From NCBI GenBank assembly GCA_947497755.1, contig CANMHT010000007.1, positions 62,001 through 126,000 on the forward strand: a stretch of DNA of 64,000 bases, in the 5' to 3' direction. A model generated the notes under the pieces. That model had not been told where the DNA came from. It saw only the letters and a program-made list of their open reading frames with translations, and made no database searches. Shown piece after piece: positions 18,819 through 28,027 of the stretch (positions are counted from its first letter, which is position 1; every line of letters starts with the position of its first letter). The stretch comes from an uncultured Polaribacter sp. Lineage in GTDB: Bacteria; Bacteroidota; Bacteroidia; Flavobacteriales; Flavobacteriaceae. Made by a program: the position numbers and the translations under genes.

Positions 18819-20627
18819 ATGAGTGCAGAAAAAAACGAATTATTAAGAGGAGGACAATTCCTAGTAAAAGAAACCAATTGTGATGATGTATTTACTCCAG
18901 AAGATTTTTCTGAGGAGCAACAAATGATGAAACAAGCTGTAATGGAATTTAATGATCGTGAAATTATTCCACATAAAGCTAGATTTGAAGCAAAAGATTA
19001 TGCTTTAACAGAAGAGATTATGCGCAAAGCTGGTGAATTAGGTTTTTTAGGTGTTTCTGTTCCTGAAGCTTATGGAGGTTTAGGTATGGGATTTGTTTCT
19101 ACCATGCTTACTTGTGATTATATTTCTAGTGGTACAGGTTCTTTTAGTACAGCTTTTGGTGCTCATACCGGAATTGGAACTATGCCAATTACCTTATATG
19201 GTACTGAAGAGCAAAAACAAAAATATGTTCCAAAATTAGCTTCTGGTGAATGGTTTGGCTCTTACTGTTTAACAGAACCTGGTGCTGGTTCTGATGCTAA
19301 CTCTGGAAAAACTACCGCAACTTTATCAGAAGACGGAAAAACTTATACTATTAATGGGCAAAAAATGTGGATTTCTAATGCAGGATTCTGTAGCGTAATG
19401 ATTGTTTTTGCTCGTATTGAAGATGATAAAAATATTACTGGATTTATTGTTGAATATGATCCAGAAAATCCAAACGGAATTACTTTAGGAGAAGAAGAAC
19501 ATAAACTTGGTATTAGAGCCTCTTCTACTCGACAAGTATTTTTTAGCGACACAGTTGTACCTGTTGAAAACATGCTTTCTACTAGAGGAAATGGTTTTAA
19601 AATTGCCATGAATGCCTTAAATGTTGGACGTATAAAATTAGCAGTTGCTTGTTTAGATTCTCAAAGAAGAATGACTAGCATTTCTATAAATTATGCCAAT
19701 GAACGTAAGCAATTTAAAACAGCAATTTCTCAGTTTGGTGCCATTAAAATGAAGATTGCAGAAATGGCAACCAATACTTATGTTGGCGAATCTGCTTCGT
19801 ATAGAGCTGCTAAAAATATAGAAGATAGAGTTGCTTTAAGAGAAGCTGCTGGTAATACTCCTCAAGAAGCAGAACTAAAAGGTGTTGAAGAATATGCCAT
19901 TGAATGTTCTATTTTAAAAGTTGCCGTTTCAGAAGATGTACAGAATTGTGCTGATGAAGGTTTGCAAATTTTCGGAGGTATGGGATTCTCTGAAGAGACT
20001 CCAATGGAATCTGCTTGGAGAGATGCTAGAATTACTCGTATTTACGAAGGAACCAACGAGATTAACAGAATGCTTTCTATCGGAATGCTTGTAAAAAAAG
20101 CCATGAAAGGTCATGTTGATTTATTAAATCCAGCCATGGCGGTTCAAGAAGAATTAATGGGGATTCCTTCTTTTGACACTCCAGATTATTCTGAATTGTT
20201 CTCTGAAGAAAAAGAAATGATTGCAAAACTTAAAAAAGTATTTTTAATGGTTGCTGGAGCTGCTTTGCAAAAGTTTGGTCCAGAATTGGAACAACACCAA
20301 CAATTATTAAACGCTGCTGCCAATATCTTAATTGAAATTTACATGGCAGAATCTGCAATTTTAAGAACCGAAAAGAATGCAAAACGTTTCGGAGAAGATT
20401 CTCAAAAAGAACAAATTGCCATGTCTCAATTGTATTTATACAATGCTGTAGAAATTGTTCATAAAAATGCTAAAGAAGGTATCATTTCTTTTGCTGAAGG
20501 AGATGAAATGAGAATGATGCTAATGGGATTAAAGCGTTTTACAAAATACGCTAACTACCCTAACATTGTAGCTTTAAGAAATACAATAGCAGAAAAAGTA
20601 ACTACAGAAAACAAGTATTGTTTCTAA
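18819..20627 (+). CDS. Acyl-CoA dehydrogenase (FAD-dependent)
   Basis: A 602-residue flavoenzyme for the first step of beta-oxidation. It shows the family blocks YCLTEPGAGSDA (FAD and substrate binding), WISNAGF, and ARITRIYEGTNEINRM, which contains the likely catalytic Glu. A C-terminal helical extension of about 150 residues makes it longer than the 380-residue classical enzymes, resembling the VLCAD-type proteins of Bacteroidota. It completes the fad gene set; a 141-bp gap upstream may hold an additional promoter. Confidence 0.93.
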   Translation: MSAEKNELLRGGQFLVKETNCDDVFTPEDFSEEQQMMKQAVMEFNDREIIPHKARFEAKDYALTEEIMRKAGELGFLGVSVPEAYGGLGMGFVSTMLTCDYISSGTGSFSTAFGAHTGIGTMPITLYGTEEQKQKYVPKLASGEWFGSYCLTEPGAGSDANSGKTTATLSEDGKTYTINGQKMWISNAGFCSVMIVFARIEDDKNITGFIVEYDPENPNGITLGEEEHKLGIRASSTRQVFFSDTVVPVENMLSTRGNGFKIAMNALNVGRIKLAVACLDSQRRMTSISINYANERKQFKTAISQFGAIKMKIAEMATNTYVGESASYRAAKNIEDRVALREAAGNTPQEAELKGVEEYAIECSILKVAVSEDVQNCADEGLQIFGGMGFSEETPMESAWRDARITRIYEGTNEINRMLSIGMLVKKAMKGHVDLLNPAMAVQEELMGIPSFDTPDYSELFSEEKEMIAKLKKVFLMVAGAALQKFGPELEQHQQLLNAAANILIEIYMAESAILRTEKNAKRFGEDSQKEQIAMSQLYLYNAVEIVHKNAKEGIISFAEGDEMRMMLMGLKRFTKYANYPNIVALRNTIAEKVTTENKYCF

Positions 20628-20747
20628 CATATTTTAAGGTCATTTATACATGTATAGATTTGTTTGGGGGAACTTAATTACATAAATATTTGACCTTTAA
20701 AAAAGCTTCTCAAACTTTATAAGTTTTAGAATTTAGTTGTTTGTTAA

Positions 20748-20783
20748 AAGATCGCCAAGTTAATTTTTGACGGTCTTTTTTTT
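20748..20783 (+). terminator. Intrinsic terminator after the fad operon
   Basis: AAGATCGCCAA pairs with TTGACGGTCTT through two G-U pairs, followed by a long T-run; it lies about 120 bp after the acyl-CoA dehydrogenase stop. Confidence 0.75.
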
Positions 20784-20831
20784 ATTGTTTCATATTAAAA
20801 TGTATTTTTAACCGAATATCTTTCTAGTCAT

Positions 20832-21569
20832 ATGAAACTAAATCCATCTATTAAACTCCACTTAATTATTGGCGCATTATTAAGTATTTGGAGTTTACTA
20901 TTTACACTTTCTACAAGACCCTACGAACATGGCGAGATGGACTTAAGAAGATGGTATGAAGTCGCAATAGGTTTTAGTGTAATTGCTTTTTTTTCTTATG
21001 CTATAATCAGTTGGATTCAAAAGGCTTTATTCTTAAAGTTTAAAAAGTGGAACTTCATTTTAGAAATAAGTATTTACATTATATTTTACTCACTTTATAC
21101 AATTGCTACTTATTTTTATTACAGAAGTCCAATCATTACTGGGTTTTATAATTTTCAAGAGTTCTTCTCTAATATCATTATCAATATTATAGCAGTTTTT
21201 ACTCCTATTGTATTAATTGCAAGACATTATGTTACCAAACTAATTCCTAAAAAAAGTGGTGAAATCATCATTAAAGGAACTAACAAGTTAGATTATTTAA
21301 AAATCAAACAATCGGAGTTAATTTGCATTTCAAATTCTCAGAATTATGTTGAGGTTTTCTTTTTAGAAAAGGATATTGTCAAAACCAAATTGATTCGCAG
21401 CTCCTTAAAAAAAGTACATGCAGATTTTGACTTTTTAATTCAAATCCATCGTTCGCATTTAATCAATCCATTGCATTTTAAATCTTGGAAAGATACCACA
21501 ACAATTTTAGTTTCTGAGAAAGAGCTTCCAGTATCAAAAAGCTACAAAAAGAACCTTTTAAACCTCTAA
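20832..21569 (+). CDS. Membrane-anchored LytTR DNA-binding regulator
   Basis: A 245-residue protein with four predicted membrane segments in the first 140 residues and a C-terminal LytTR domain (about 145-245: DYLKIKQSELICISNSQNYVEV then IRSSLKKVHADF and QIHRSHLINP). There is no receiver domain, so it probably senses something directly at the membrane. Four phased direct repeats immediately after its stop codon are its likely target; they precede the DUF2306 gene. Ligand unknown. Confidence 0.85.
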   Translation: MKLNPSIKLHLIIGALLSIWSLLFTLSTRPYEHGEMDLRRWYEVAIGFSVIAFFSYAIISWIQKALFLKFKKWNFILEISIYIIFYSLYTIATYFYYRSPIITGFYNFQEFFSNIIINIIAVFTPIVLIARHYVTKLIPKKSGEIIIKGTNKLDYLKIKQSELICISNSQNYVEVFFLEKDIVKTKLIRSSLKKVHADFDFLIQIHRSHLINPLHFKSWKDTTTILVSEKELPVSKSYKKNLLNL

Positions 21570-21571
21570 TT

Positions 21572-21640
21572 TTTGTACCAAAAAACCATCATTTTATACC
21601 TCAACATTCTTTTTCAACCTAAAAAAACAGCTTTTATACC
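21572..21640 (+). promoter_or_regulatory. Four phased direct repeats (TTTnnACC), putative LytTR operator array
   Basis: TTTGTACC (21572), TTTATACC (21593), TTTCAACC (21612) and TTTATACC (21633) recur every 21, 19 and 21 bp, about two helical turns. LytTR proteins bind paired direct repeats with this kind of spacing, and a LytTR gene ends 2 bp upstream. Assignment to that regulator is inferred. Confidence 0.6.
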
Positions 21641-21709
21641 TTAGTTCATCAACATTGCTTTTCTCCTATTTTTTCGTACTACTTTGTGATTATCTAACAC
21701 AAAAACAAC

Positions 21710-22339
21710 ATGAAAAAAACACGTATTACATTCGCTTGGATTCTTTTTGGTGGGCTTTCAATTGCTATCAGTTTTTATCCAATCAGTTATCTTTTAGCAG
21801 AAAAACCTATCCGATTATTATTATCAAAATCAGCAACACTTTTAAGCAATCATTTTTATATGGTTTGCTTTTACCTTCACATTATTTTTGGAGGAATTGC
21901 ACTTTTAATAGGCTGGTTACAGTTTAGCAAAAAATTAAGAACAGCATACATTAACTTACATAGAATTATAGGTAAAATATATGTAGTTTCAGTATTGATA
22001 AGTGGAATTCCAGGATTTTATATAGCCTTAGAAGCTACTGGTGGTTTATCTCCAAAATTAGGGTTTTCTTTAGGCGCAATTTTCTGGGTAGTTCTTACCT
22101 TTTTTGCTTTTACCACTGTTAAAAAAGGAAAAATAGAAGCACACAAGCAACTAATGATGTACAGTTATGCAGGTACTTTTGGCGCTGTTACTTTACGTTT
22201 ATGGCTACCGCTTTTAATCTTTCTTTTGGGAAGTTTTATCGAAGCCTATAAAATTGTTGCTTGGCTAAGTTGGGTACCCAATATGATTGTAGTATACTTT
22301 CTAATAAAAAAACAAAAGAGAAATCTTAGTCTTAGCTAA
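21710..22339 (+). CDS. DUF2306-type membrane protein
   Basis: A 209-residue integral membrane protein with five or six hydrophobic segments. The His-bearing segments (HIIFGGIALLIGWLQF, LHRIIGKIYV, KQLMMYSYAG) resemble the DUF2306 family. It is preceded by the four-repeat operator array, so its expression probably answers to the upstream LytTR regulator. Function unknown; the conserved His residues could bind heme or metal. Confidence 0.75.
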   Translation: MKKTRITFAWILFGGLSIAISFYPISYLLAEKPIRLLLSKSATLLSNHFYMVCFYLHIIFGGIALLIGWLQFSKKLRTAYINLHRIIGKIYVVSVLISGIPGFYIALEATGGLSPKLGFSLGAIFWVVLTFFAFTTVKKGKIEAHKQLMMYSYAGTFGAVTLRLWLPLLIFLLGSFIEAYKIVAWLSWVPNMIVVYFLIKKQKRNLSLS

Positions 22340-22373
22340 AAAAAGAGCTTACGATATCGTAAGCTCTTTTTTT
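22338..22373. terminator. Bidirectional terminator, perfect 36-bp palindrome
   Basis: Seven A, GAGCTTACGAT, its exact complement and seven T form a perfect inverted repeat between converging genes. Confidence 0.92.
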
Positions 22374-22387
22374 ATTCAATTCATAAA

Positions 22388-23197
22388 TTACTTTGCGCGT
22401 AACACAACATCTCCATTAAAAGTTTTAAAAGAAATTTCAGGTCCGCCACCATTAATAGCCGCAGTAATCCAATTCTCAACTTTTACTTTATACACTCCTT
22501 TTTTAGAAGCTTTTCCTTTAGTTACTTTCGCCTTTTGAGGTTTCGATTTTAAATCAAAATCTGTAAAAATATCTCCTCTATCAGATTTAATTTTTACCGT
22601 AGCTTTTATCGATTTTGGTAAAGTAATATCAATTTTACCATTCAAATTACTAAAAGCCATTGGTGTATTAGGTGTCACCTTTAATAAATTAGCAACAACA
22701 TCTCCATTTACTGTATCTGCACTAACCGAACCAGAAACATCTTTCAATGTTATTCTTCCATTCGTATTACTAACTTCAATCGCTCCATTGATATTAGACA
22801 CCTCTATAAATCCTCTATTGATTGTAGATACTTTTAGCGAAGTATTAATTGGAACTTTAATTTCAAAATCAACAGTACTTGCATGACTACTTTTTACTCT
22901 TACCGTATTATCGTATTCTTCTGCACTAAACTCCATTGAGTTATTCGACACTTTTTTAAGTCCGTATTTATTAGGCTTATTTTTTCTTGATTTACTGACT
23001 CTTTTCGTTCCAATAACGATTACTTCTTTTGTTTGATGTCCTGTTATTGTAATTGATCCATTTATAATACCCATCTTTAAGGTTACGGGACTATTTGGTT
23101 TGCTTAATGGAACACTTATTTGTTCTTGTGCTGTACTACTTACTACTATAAAAAATAGTACGCTTGCTAGGATTGATTTTATGGTATGTAATTTCAT
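22388..23197 (-). CDS. Secreted DUF4097 protein (second copy)
   Basis: A 269-residue protein with a signal peptide (SILASVLFFIVVSSTAQ). The body is a right-handed beta-helix-like DUF4097 region with repeated NG-turn strands (INGSITITGH, NTNGRITLKDVSG, FKTFNGDVVLRAK). It is the last gene of the sigma-factor operon, 4 bp after the related gene upstream, and the pair probably arose by duplication. Likely a periplasmic or cell-surface protein; function unknown. Confidence 0.75.
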   Translation of the reverse strand: MKLHTIKSILASVLFFIVVSSTAQEQISVPLSKPNSPVTLKMGIINGSITITGHQTKEVIVIGTKRVSKSRKNKPNKYGLKKVSNNSMEFSAEEYDNTVRVKSSHASTVDFEIKVPINTSLKVSTINRGFIEVSNINGAIEVSNTNGRITLKDVSGSVSADTVNGDVVANLLKVTPNTPMAFSNLNGKIDITLPKSIKATVKIKSDRGDIFTDFDLKSKPQKAKVTKGKASKKGVYKVKVENWITAAINGGGPEISFKTFNGDVVLRAK

Positions 23198-23201
23198 GGT
23201 T

Positions 23202-24074
23202 TTATTTTTTTACTATGGTATCTCCGTTTAATTGATCAAAATTTAATTGAACGCCTCCGTTCCCTATTCTAAATTGGCCTTTAGATCTTACTTTGTATTT
23301 TACACCTTTGCTCTTTCTTACTTTTTCTTGTACAATTTGTGGAGTTAATTCTGACACTGAATAATTGGTATAAAAACCTCCATTCATTGTTCTATGGCTC
23401 ACATTTGCATTTAATTCTCCTTGAAAAGTAATTTTAATATCTCCATTTAAAGATTTGTACCAGCTTTCTTTCGTTGGATTTTTAGTATACACAATCGTAA
23501 TATCTTTGTTTAAAGCATTTACATCTGTAGTACCAGAAACATTTTTTAATGTAATGGCGCCATTGATATTATCAGCCGTAATACTCTCTCCGTGAACATT
23601 CTTAACATAAATATCCCCATCGTTTACAGTACTTACATCAATACTTATATTTTTAGGTACTTTTATTTTAAAATCTAATGAGTACTTATAATGCCTTCTT
23701 CTATAACGGAAATTCCAATTTTCTTTATGATTGTACTCTCCTGTTTCTATATCAAAATTAGTATACGGAGAATTTGAATAGGCATAAATTTTATTTCCTC
23801 TTTGAGCAATCTTTAAATTGATTTCTCTTTTTCCTTTGGCTACAATTTCTTCCGACTTTCCTCTGATTGTTTTAACAACTTCAATCTGAATCGTTTTTCC
23901 GTTATAACCTTCTACTTCAATGTCTCCATTCATGTTATTTACATAGAATGTATTCTCTTTTGAACTTGAATTAAACTGAACTTCTTTTTGTATGGTTTCT
24001 GTACTTCTTTGAGCTGATACTATAATTGTACAGCAACAAACAATGATCGTAATAATTGGTTTTAAAAATTTCAT
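23202..24074 (-). CDS. Secreted DUF4097 protein (first copy)
   Basis: Start chosen at 24074 because it begins a clean signal peptide (MKFLKPIITIIVCCCTIIVSAQ); an in-frame ATG at 24137 adds 21 charged residues and hides it. The 290-residue protein repeats DUF4097 strands (MNGDIEVEGYNG, INGAITLKNVSG, LNGDIKITF, FDQLNGDTIVKK). It resembles the next gene in organisation, and the two likely form an output of the ECF sigma factor at the head of the operon. Role in the envelope is inferred. Confidence 0.75.
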   Translation of the reverse strand: MKFLKPIITIIVCCCTIIVSAQRSTETIQKEVQFNSSSKENTFYVNNMNGDIEVEGYNGKTIQIEVVKTIRGKSEEIVAKGKREINLKIAQRGNKIYAYSNSPYTNFDIETGEYNHKENWNFRYRRRHYKYSLDFKIKVPKNISIDVSTVNDGDIYVKNVHGESITADNINGAITLKNVSGTTDVNALNKDITIVYTKNPTKESWYKSLNGDIKITFQGELNANVSHRTMNGGFYTNYSVSELTPQIVQEKVRKSKGVKYKVRSKGQFRIGNGGVQLNFDQLNGDTIVKK

Positions 24075-24185
24075 TTTTTTCTTTTTTGATGAATGACTTG
24101 TTTCTTTTTTTGTAAAAAGCGACCTAGGACTTGCCAATTACATCAGTTGTTTTTGATTAACTTGATCAGAATTAATCGATATTGT

Positions 24186-24974
24186 TTAAATTATTTGCTG
24201 AATGCTTTCTTGCATACGTTGTTTAGCACTTTCATTTACATCTTCTTCTTTTATCAATTTTTTAAATGATTTTACAGCTTTCTTTTCTTGTAATTTTACC
24301 ATTAAATCTGCCAAAGCAATTTGAACCATCGGAGATTTTTGGTGAATGATAGAAGCAATTAACCCTTCTCTTACTTTAGCATTTTTAGTATAATTTGACA
24401 ATGCTTCAATCGCAGACAATCTAACATTTACATTGGCATCATTATTTAAAGTATAAAACAAAGCCTTGGTAACTGCCTCTGTTACATCATTTAACTTACT
24501 TACCTCATTAACGGCTTGCAATCTTTTATTCACAGAAGGTTGATCTAATAAAGTAAGTACCAATTGCGAACGAACATTTTCTGTTTCATTTTTTGCCATG
24601 GTAACTGTGGCTGTTGTTTCTTTATTAGATTGAAAACGATTTCCTACAAAAAAACCTACTGCTAAAATGGCAAATGTATAGGCAAATTGTTTGCTTCTTC
24701 TTGACATTGAAAAAATACCCTGCAGTTTTTCTATCAATGAAGGTTTGCTTGTTTTTTGCTCTTCTGCATTTAACATTGCATAAAACTTCATATCCATAGA
24801 AGCACTTGTTTCTACTTCTTCTTCAGCGGCATTCATAAACATTTTCATTGCTACTACTTCTTCGTTGTATTGTGGATTGTTCTTTAAAAAAAGCTCAAAC
24901 GCAACTACTTCTTGTGCATTACAGTTTCCTGTTACATAGTCTGTCATTAATTTTTCAAATTCTTCGCGTTTCAT
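24186..24974 (-). CDS. Membrane-anchored HEAT-like protein, probable anti-sigma partner
   Basis: A 262-residue protein whose stop-to-start gap to the ECF sigma gene is 2 bp. Residues 1-55 resemble the N-terminal, sigma-binding helices of anti-sigma factors (EFEKLMTDYVTGNC, VVAFELFLKNNPQ). One membrane segment (about 97-112, FAYTFAILAVGFFVGN) separates these from a periplasmic HEAT-like helical repeat domain (VRLSAIEALSNYTKN, VQIALADLMVKLQEKKA). The topology fits an anti-sigma factor with an external sensing domain; this is an inference from position and layout. Confidence 0.7.
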   Translation of the reverse strand: MKREEFEKLMTDYVTGNCNAQEVVAFELFLKNNPQYNEEVVAMKMFMNAAEEEVETSASMDMKFYAMLNAEEQKTSKPSLIEKLQGIFSMSRRSKQFAYTFAILAVGFFVGNRFQSNKETTATVTMAKNETENVRSQLVLTLLDQPSVNKRLQAVNEVSKLNDVTEAVTKALFYTLNNDANVNVRLSAIEALSNYTKNAKVREGLIASIIHQKSPMVQIALADLMVKLQEKKAVKSFKKLIKEEDVNESAKQRMQESIQQII

Positions 24975-24976
24975 TA

Positions 24977-25531
24977 TTATCTTTTTTCAAGGGTTAAAAA
25001 AATATTCTTTAAATCGTTCATAGCTCTATGAACTTTTGTTCTTGCTGCTCCTTCACTACATCCAATAATTTCTCCTACTTCTTTATATTTTAATTCTTTA
25101 AACTTACTTAGAATTAAAAGCTCTCTTTTTTCTGTAGGTAAATATTTTAAAGCTTCTTTTAAGACTTTTACATGTTCTTCTTTAGTAATTTTTTGCTCAA
25201 TATTTCCTTCAGAAGTAACAACAACATGTTCTATTTCATCAATATCTTTATGTCTATTGTTAGTTGCTTTTTTATAATTGTCATAACATAAATTCCTAGC
25301 TATCTGGAATACCCAAGTAACAAATGTGCTATCTTCTGTATATGTATGTTTGTACTTTAGTACTCTTATAAAAACATTCTGTACCAAATCTTCACTTAAG
25401 CTAGCGTCTCTGTTCATTTGGAAAAAGAACCCAAATAATCTTTTTTTATATCGTTCATATAAAAGCCCTAATCTAAAAGTCTCTCCTGATTTTACTTTTA
25501 GCATTATTGCATTATCAGATAGTGTATCCAA
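24977..25531 (-). CDS. RNA polymerase ECF sigma factor
   Basis: A 184-residue sigma-70-family ECF factor with region 2 (LYERYKKRLFGFFFQM, DLVQNVFIRVLKYK, TWVFQIARNLCYDNYKK) and region 4 (LPTEKRELLILSKFKELKYKEVGEIIGCSEGAARTKVHRA). It heads an operon with a membrane protein and two DUF4097 proteins and probably drives that operon itself. The inducing signal is unknown. Confidence 0.93.
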   Translation of the reverse strand: MDTLSDNAIMLKVKSGETFRLGLLYERYKKRLFGFFFQMNRDASLSEDLVQNVFIRVLKYKHTYTEDSTFVTWVFQIARNLCYDNYKKATNNRHKDIDEIEHVVVTSEGNIEQKITKEEHVKVLKEALKYLPTEKRELLILSKFKELKYKEVGEIIGCSEGAARTKVHRAMNDLKNIFLTLEKR

Positions 25532-25560
25532 ATTGTGTCTTGTTTGTTAGTTTCTAAAAT

Positions 25561-25590
25561 GATTAACTGTCGTTTTATAAAAACGTTACA
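25561..25590 (-). promoter_or_regulatory. Candidate autoregulated ECF-type promoter
   Basis: On the minus strand the sequence contains TGTAACGTTTTTATAAAACG, 30-60 bp before the sigma factor start. GTAAC resembles the AAC-type -35 of ECF promoters, and CGTTTTTATAAAACG is a near palindrome. I cannot define the -10 with confidence. Confidence 0.35.
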
Positions 25591-25622
25591 AAATATAATA
25601 AGAATTTGCTAAAAAAGTTTTT

Positions 25623-26840
25623 CTACAAGGTTTTTCCTATAGTAAACATAAGTGGTATATCGATTCCATCATTTTCAGGAAAAAAGTTCCCGTTTGAATA
25701 ATGAGCAATTCTAAGTTCAATATTATAATCTCTATTCTTACCAAAGTAAGCGCCAAAGCCCATAAAATCTTGGTAGGTAATTTTAGGTCCTGTTTTGTAG
25801 TTATCTACATTCTTTTTTGTTAAGTAAGTTGGTCCAATAATTGAATAATTGATATAGGCATCAAAAGTTCTTTTTCTCCAAACATAAAACTTCATCATTG
25901 GAAAAATAGATAACGTATATACATTGGTATTGTCTAAGGTTTGAAAACCGCTAATGCTAATTCCCCAATCTAAAGAAAATAGTTTTTCTGTTCTAAAAGC
26001 CGTTTGCGAATAGCTTATCATAAATGCATTTTTGGCTTGTACTTCTCCAATCCAAAATACTGGAACTCCAATGTTTTCTGTTTTCCCAATTTTTGCAGCC
26101 ATAGCAAAAAACTCATTAGCAAAAAAACCAAAACGACTAGATCCATAGCCAATTTGTATTGTTCTTTTTGGGAAGAAATACCTTCCTTCTTTTTCATAAG
26201 CATCGGTAACTTCTTTGGGTTTGTTTCTTAAATTATACAACATTCCAACAGAGGTTTGCAATACATAAGGCTGATTTTGCTCCGATGATTTTGGGATATA
26301 AGTGGCATTCAATAAAGCATCCCAATTCTTATTTACTTTATATGAAAAACCGAACCCAGCTAATAAAGAACCATAATGTGCATCTTTATAAATGACTTCA
26401 TTATTAATTTCAAAACCAACTCTAGAAACATTGGCAATTCCTAATTCTGTATAAAAAGAGAGTTTGTTATTTAATTGAAAGCTTTTTTTAAGCGAAAGTG
26501 ACCAAAGGTTAAACCAAACACTTTTGCTATATCCTATATTGTTTACATTATTATAGGTAAGCCAACTTGCAGGGCGCATAACTCCATACTGAATGGCAAA
26601 ATCTTCTCTAAACTTATATCCTAATAAAATTCTTCCAGAAAACCTGTTTTTAGAGATGCTCTCTGAAGTAAATCCAGGTTTTAAATTAGCATCAGAATAC
26701 GGGTAAAACAAAAGTCCGAAATTAAAATTATAATATGTTTTTGATAAAAACGGAGAAAGTTGTGATAAGGATTTAGTCTTTTGTTGTCCTAATAAGCTTA
26801 TACTTACTAAAAGAAATAGTACAATGCATATCTTTTTCAT
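25623..26840 (-). CDS. Acyloxyacyl hydrolase / PagL-like outer-membrane protein
   Basis: A 405-residue protein with signal peptide (ICIVLFLLVSISLLGQ) and alternating beta-barrel strands. The C-terminal AHYSNGNFFPENDGID matches the PagL active-site block with adjacent His and Ser; PagL removes an acyl chain from lipid A in the outer membrane. At 405 residues it is twice the length of PagL, because an additional barrel-like region precedes the PagL part, as in other Bacteroidota proteins annotated acyloxyacyl hydrolase. Activity on this organism's lipid A is inferred. Confidence 0.75.
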   Translation of the reverse strand: MKKICIVLFLLVSISLLGQQKTKSLSQLSPFLSKTYYNFNFGLLFYPYSDANLKPGFTSESISKNRFSGRILLGYKFREDFAIQYGVMRPASWLTYNNVNNIGYSKSVWFNLWSLSLKKSFQLNNKLSFYTELGIANVSRVGFEINNEVIYKDAHYGSLLAGFGFSYKVNKNWDALLNATYIPKSSEQNQPYVLQTSVGMLYNLRNKPKEVTDAYEKEGRYFFPKRTIQIGYGSSRFGFFANEFFAMAAKIGKTENIGVPVFWIGEVQAKNAFMISYSQTAFRTEKLFSLDWGISISGFQTLDNTNVYTLSIFPMMKFYVWRKRTFDAYINYSIIGPTYLTKKNVDNYKTGPKITYQDFMGFGAYFGKNRDYNIELRIAHYSNGNFFPENDGIDIPLMFTIGKTL

Positions 26841-26898
26841 AACCTAAATTGATTCTTCTGTTCTATGTTTTCAAAAGTAGCTAATTATATTATGAAAT

Positions 26899-26935
26899 AA
26901 AAAAGAGCACTTATAAAAATAAATGCTCTTTTTTT
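26899..26935. terminator. Terminator downstream of trxB
   Basis: AAAAAAGAGCA pairs with TGCTCTTTTTT around a short loop; it lies after the trxB stop on the minus strand. Confidence 0.85.
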
Positions 26936-26954
26936 AATGGATATGTGCTAGCTT

Positions 26955-27893
26955 TTATTCTAAAGCTCCTAAATAACGTTCAGCATCTAAAGCAGCCATA
27001 CAACCAGTACCAGCAGCTGTCACTGCCTGTCTGTATTCTTTATCTTGTACATCTCCAGCTGCAAAAACACCTGGTAAATTTGTCTTTGTAGACTTTCCTT
27101 CAGTGATTAGATATCCTGTTTCGTCCATATCTAAAATCCCTTTAAAAATATCTGTATTAGGTTTGTGTCCAATAGCAATAAATACTCCAGTAACCGGAAT
27201 CTCTTTTTTGTCTCCTGTTTGATTATTTACAGCTCTTACTCCATCCACAACATTATCACCAATAACCTCATCAATCTCTGTATTGTACAATACTTCAATA
27301 TTTTCAGTTTTATTCACTCTATGCTGCATTGCTTTAGAAGCTCTCATATAATCTTTACGAACTAACATGGTAACCTTATTACAAATATTTGCTAAATAAG
27401 TTGCTTCTTCTGCAGCAGTATCTCCAGCACCAACTACAACAACATCTTGTCCTTTATAAAAGAATCCATCACAAGTAGCACAAGCAGAAACTCCACCACC
27501 AATTAAACGTTGCTCACTTTCTAATCCTAAATATTTGGCAGTAGCTCCAGTAGAAATAATTACTGTTTCAGCTTCAATTTCGGTAGCTCCATCAACAAGT
27601 ACTTTATGAATTCCACCTTCTTCTTTAGAGAATTCAACTTTAGTAACCATTCCAAAACGCACTTCAGTTCCAAAACGCTCCGCTTGTTTTTGCAAATCAT
27701 TCATCATTGCTGTTCCGTCTGTTCCATTAGGATATCCTGGAAAATTATCTACTTCTGTAGTGGTTGTTAACTGACCTCCCATTTGCATTCCAGTATACAT
27801 TACAGGTTTCATATCTGCTCTTGCTGCATAAATTGCTGCGGTATAACCTGCAGGGCCTGAACCAATAATCAAACATTTAATTTTTTCTGCCAT
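26955..27893 (-). CDS. trxB: Thioredoxin-disulfide reductase
   Basis: A 312-residue FAD/NADPH flavoprotein that reduces thioredoxin in the cytosol. FAD-binding GSGPAGYTAAIYAARA (11-26), redox-active C138-A-T-C141, NADPH-binding GAGDTAAEEA, and C-terminal FAD motif AAGDVQDKEYRQAVTAAGTG are all intact, and length is standard. It is monocistronic, with its own promoter and terminator, and likely supports the peroxiredoxin elsewhere in the window. Confidence 0.96.
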   Translation of the reverse strand: MAEKIKCLIIGSGPAGYTAAIYAARADMKPVMYTGMQMGGQLTTTTEVDNFPGYPNGTDGTAMMNDLQKQAERFGTEVRFGMVTKVEFSKEEGGIHKVLVDGATEIEAETVIISTGATAKYLGLESEQRLIGGGVSACATCDGFFYKGQDVVVVGAGDTAAEEATYLANICNKVTMLVRKDYMRASKAMQHRVNKTENIEVLYNTEIDEVIGDNVVDGVRAVNNQTGDKKEIPVTGVFIAIGHKPNTDIFKGILDMDETGYLITEGKSTKTNLPGVFAAGDVQDKEYRQAVTAAGTGCMAALDAERYLGALE

Positions 27894-27914
27894 TGTTTCT
27901 TATTTTTATGATTA

Positions 27915-27922
27915 CAAATGTA
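27915..27922 (-). promoter_or_regulatory. -7 promoter element of trxB
   Basis: Minus-strand TACATTTG matches TAnnTTTG about 22 bp before the start codon; a TTGG -33-like element lies 18 bp upstream (27941-27944). Confidence 0.55.
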
Positions 27923-28027
27923 TTTTTTTAAATTTATTTTCCAACTTTTTTAATATGATAAATTGCAATAGCGGTATAACAAAAATCAATGTAAATTATC
28001 TACTGCATCAATTTCTCATATTATAGA

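Noticed and set aside
22338-22373. Perfect palindrome as a regulator operator
   Set aside because: Flanking A and T runs and its place between converging genes fit a bidirectional terminator.
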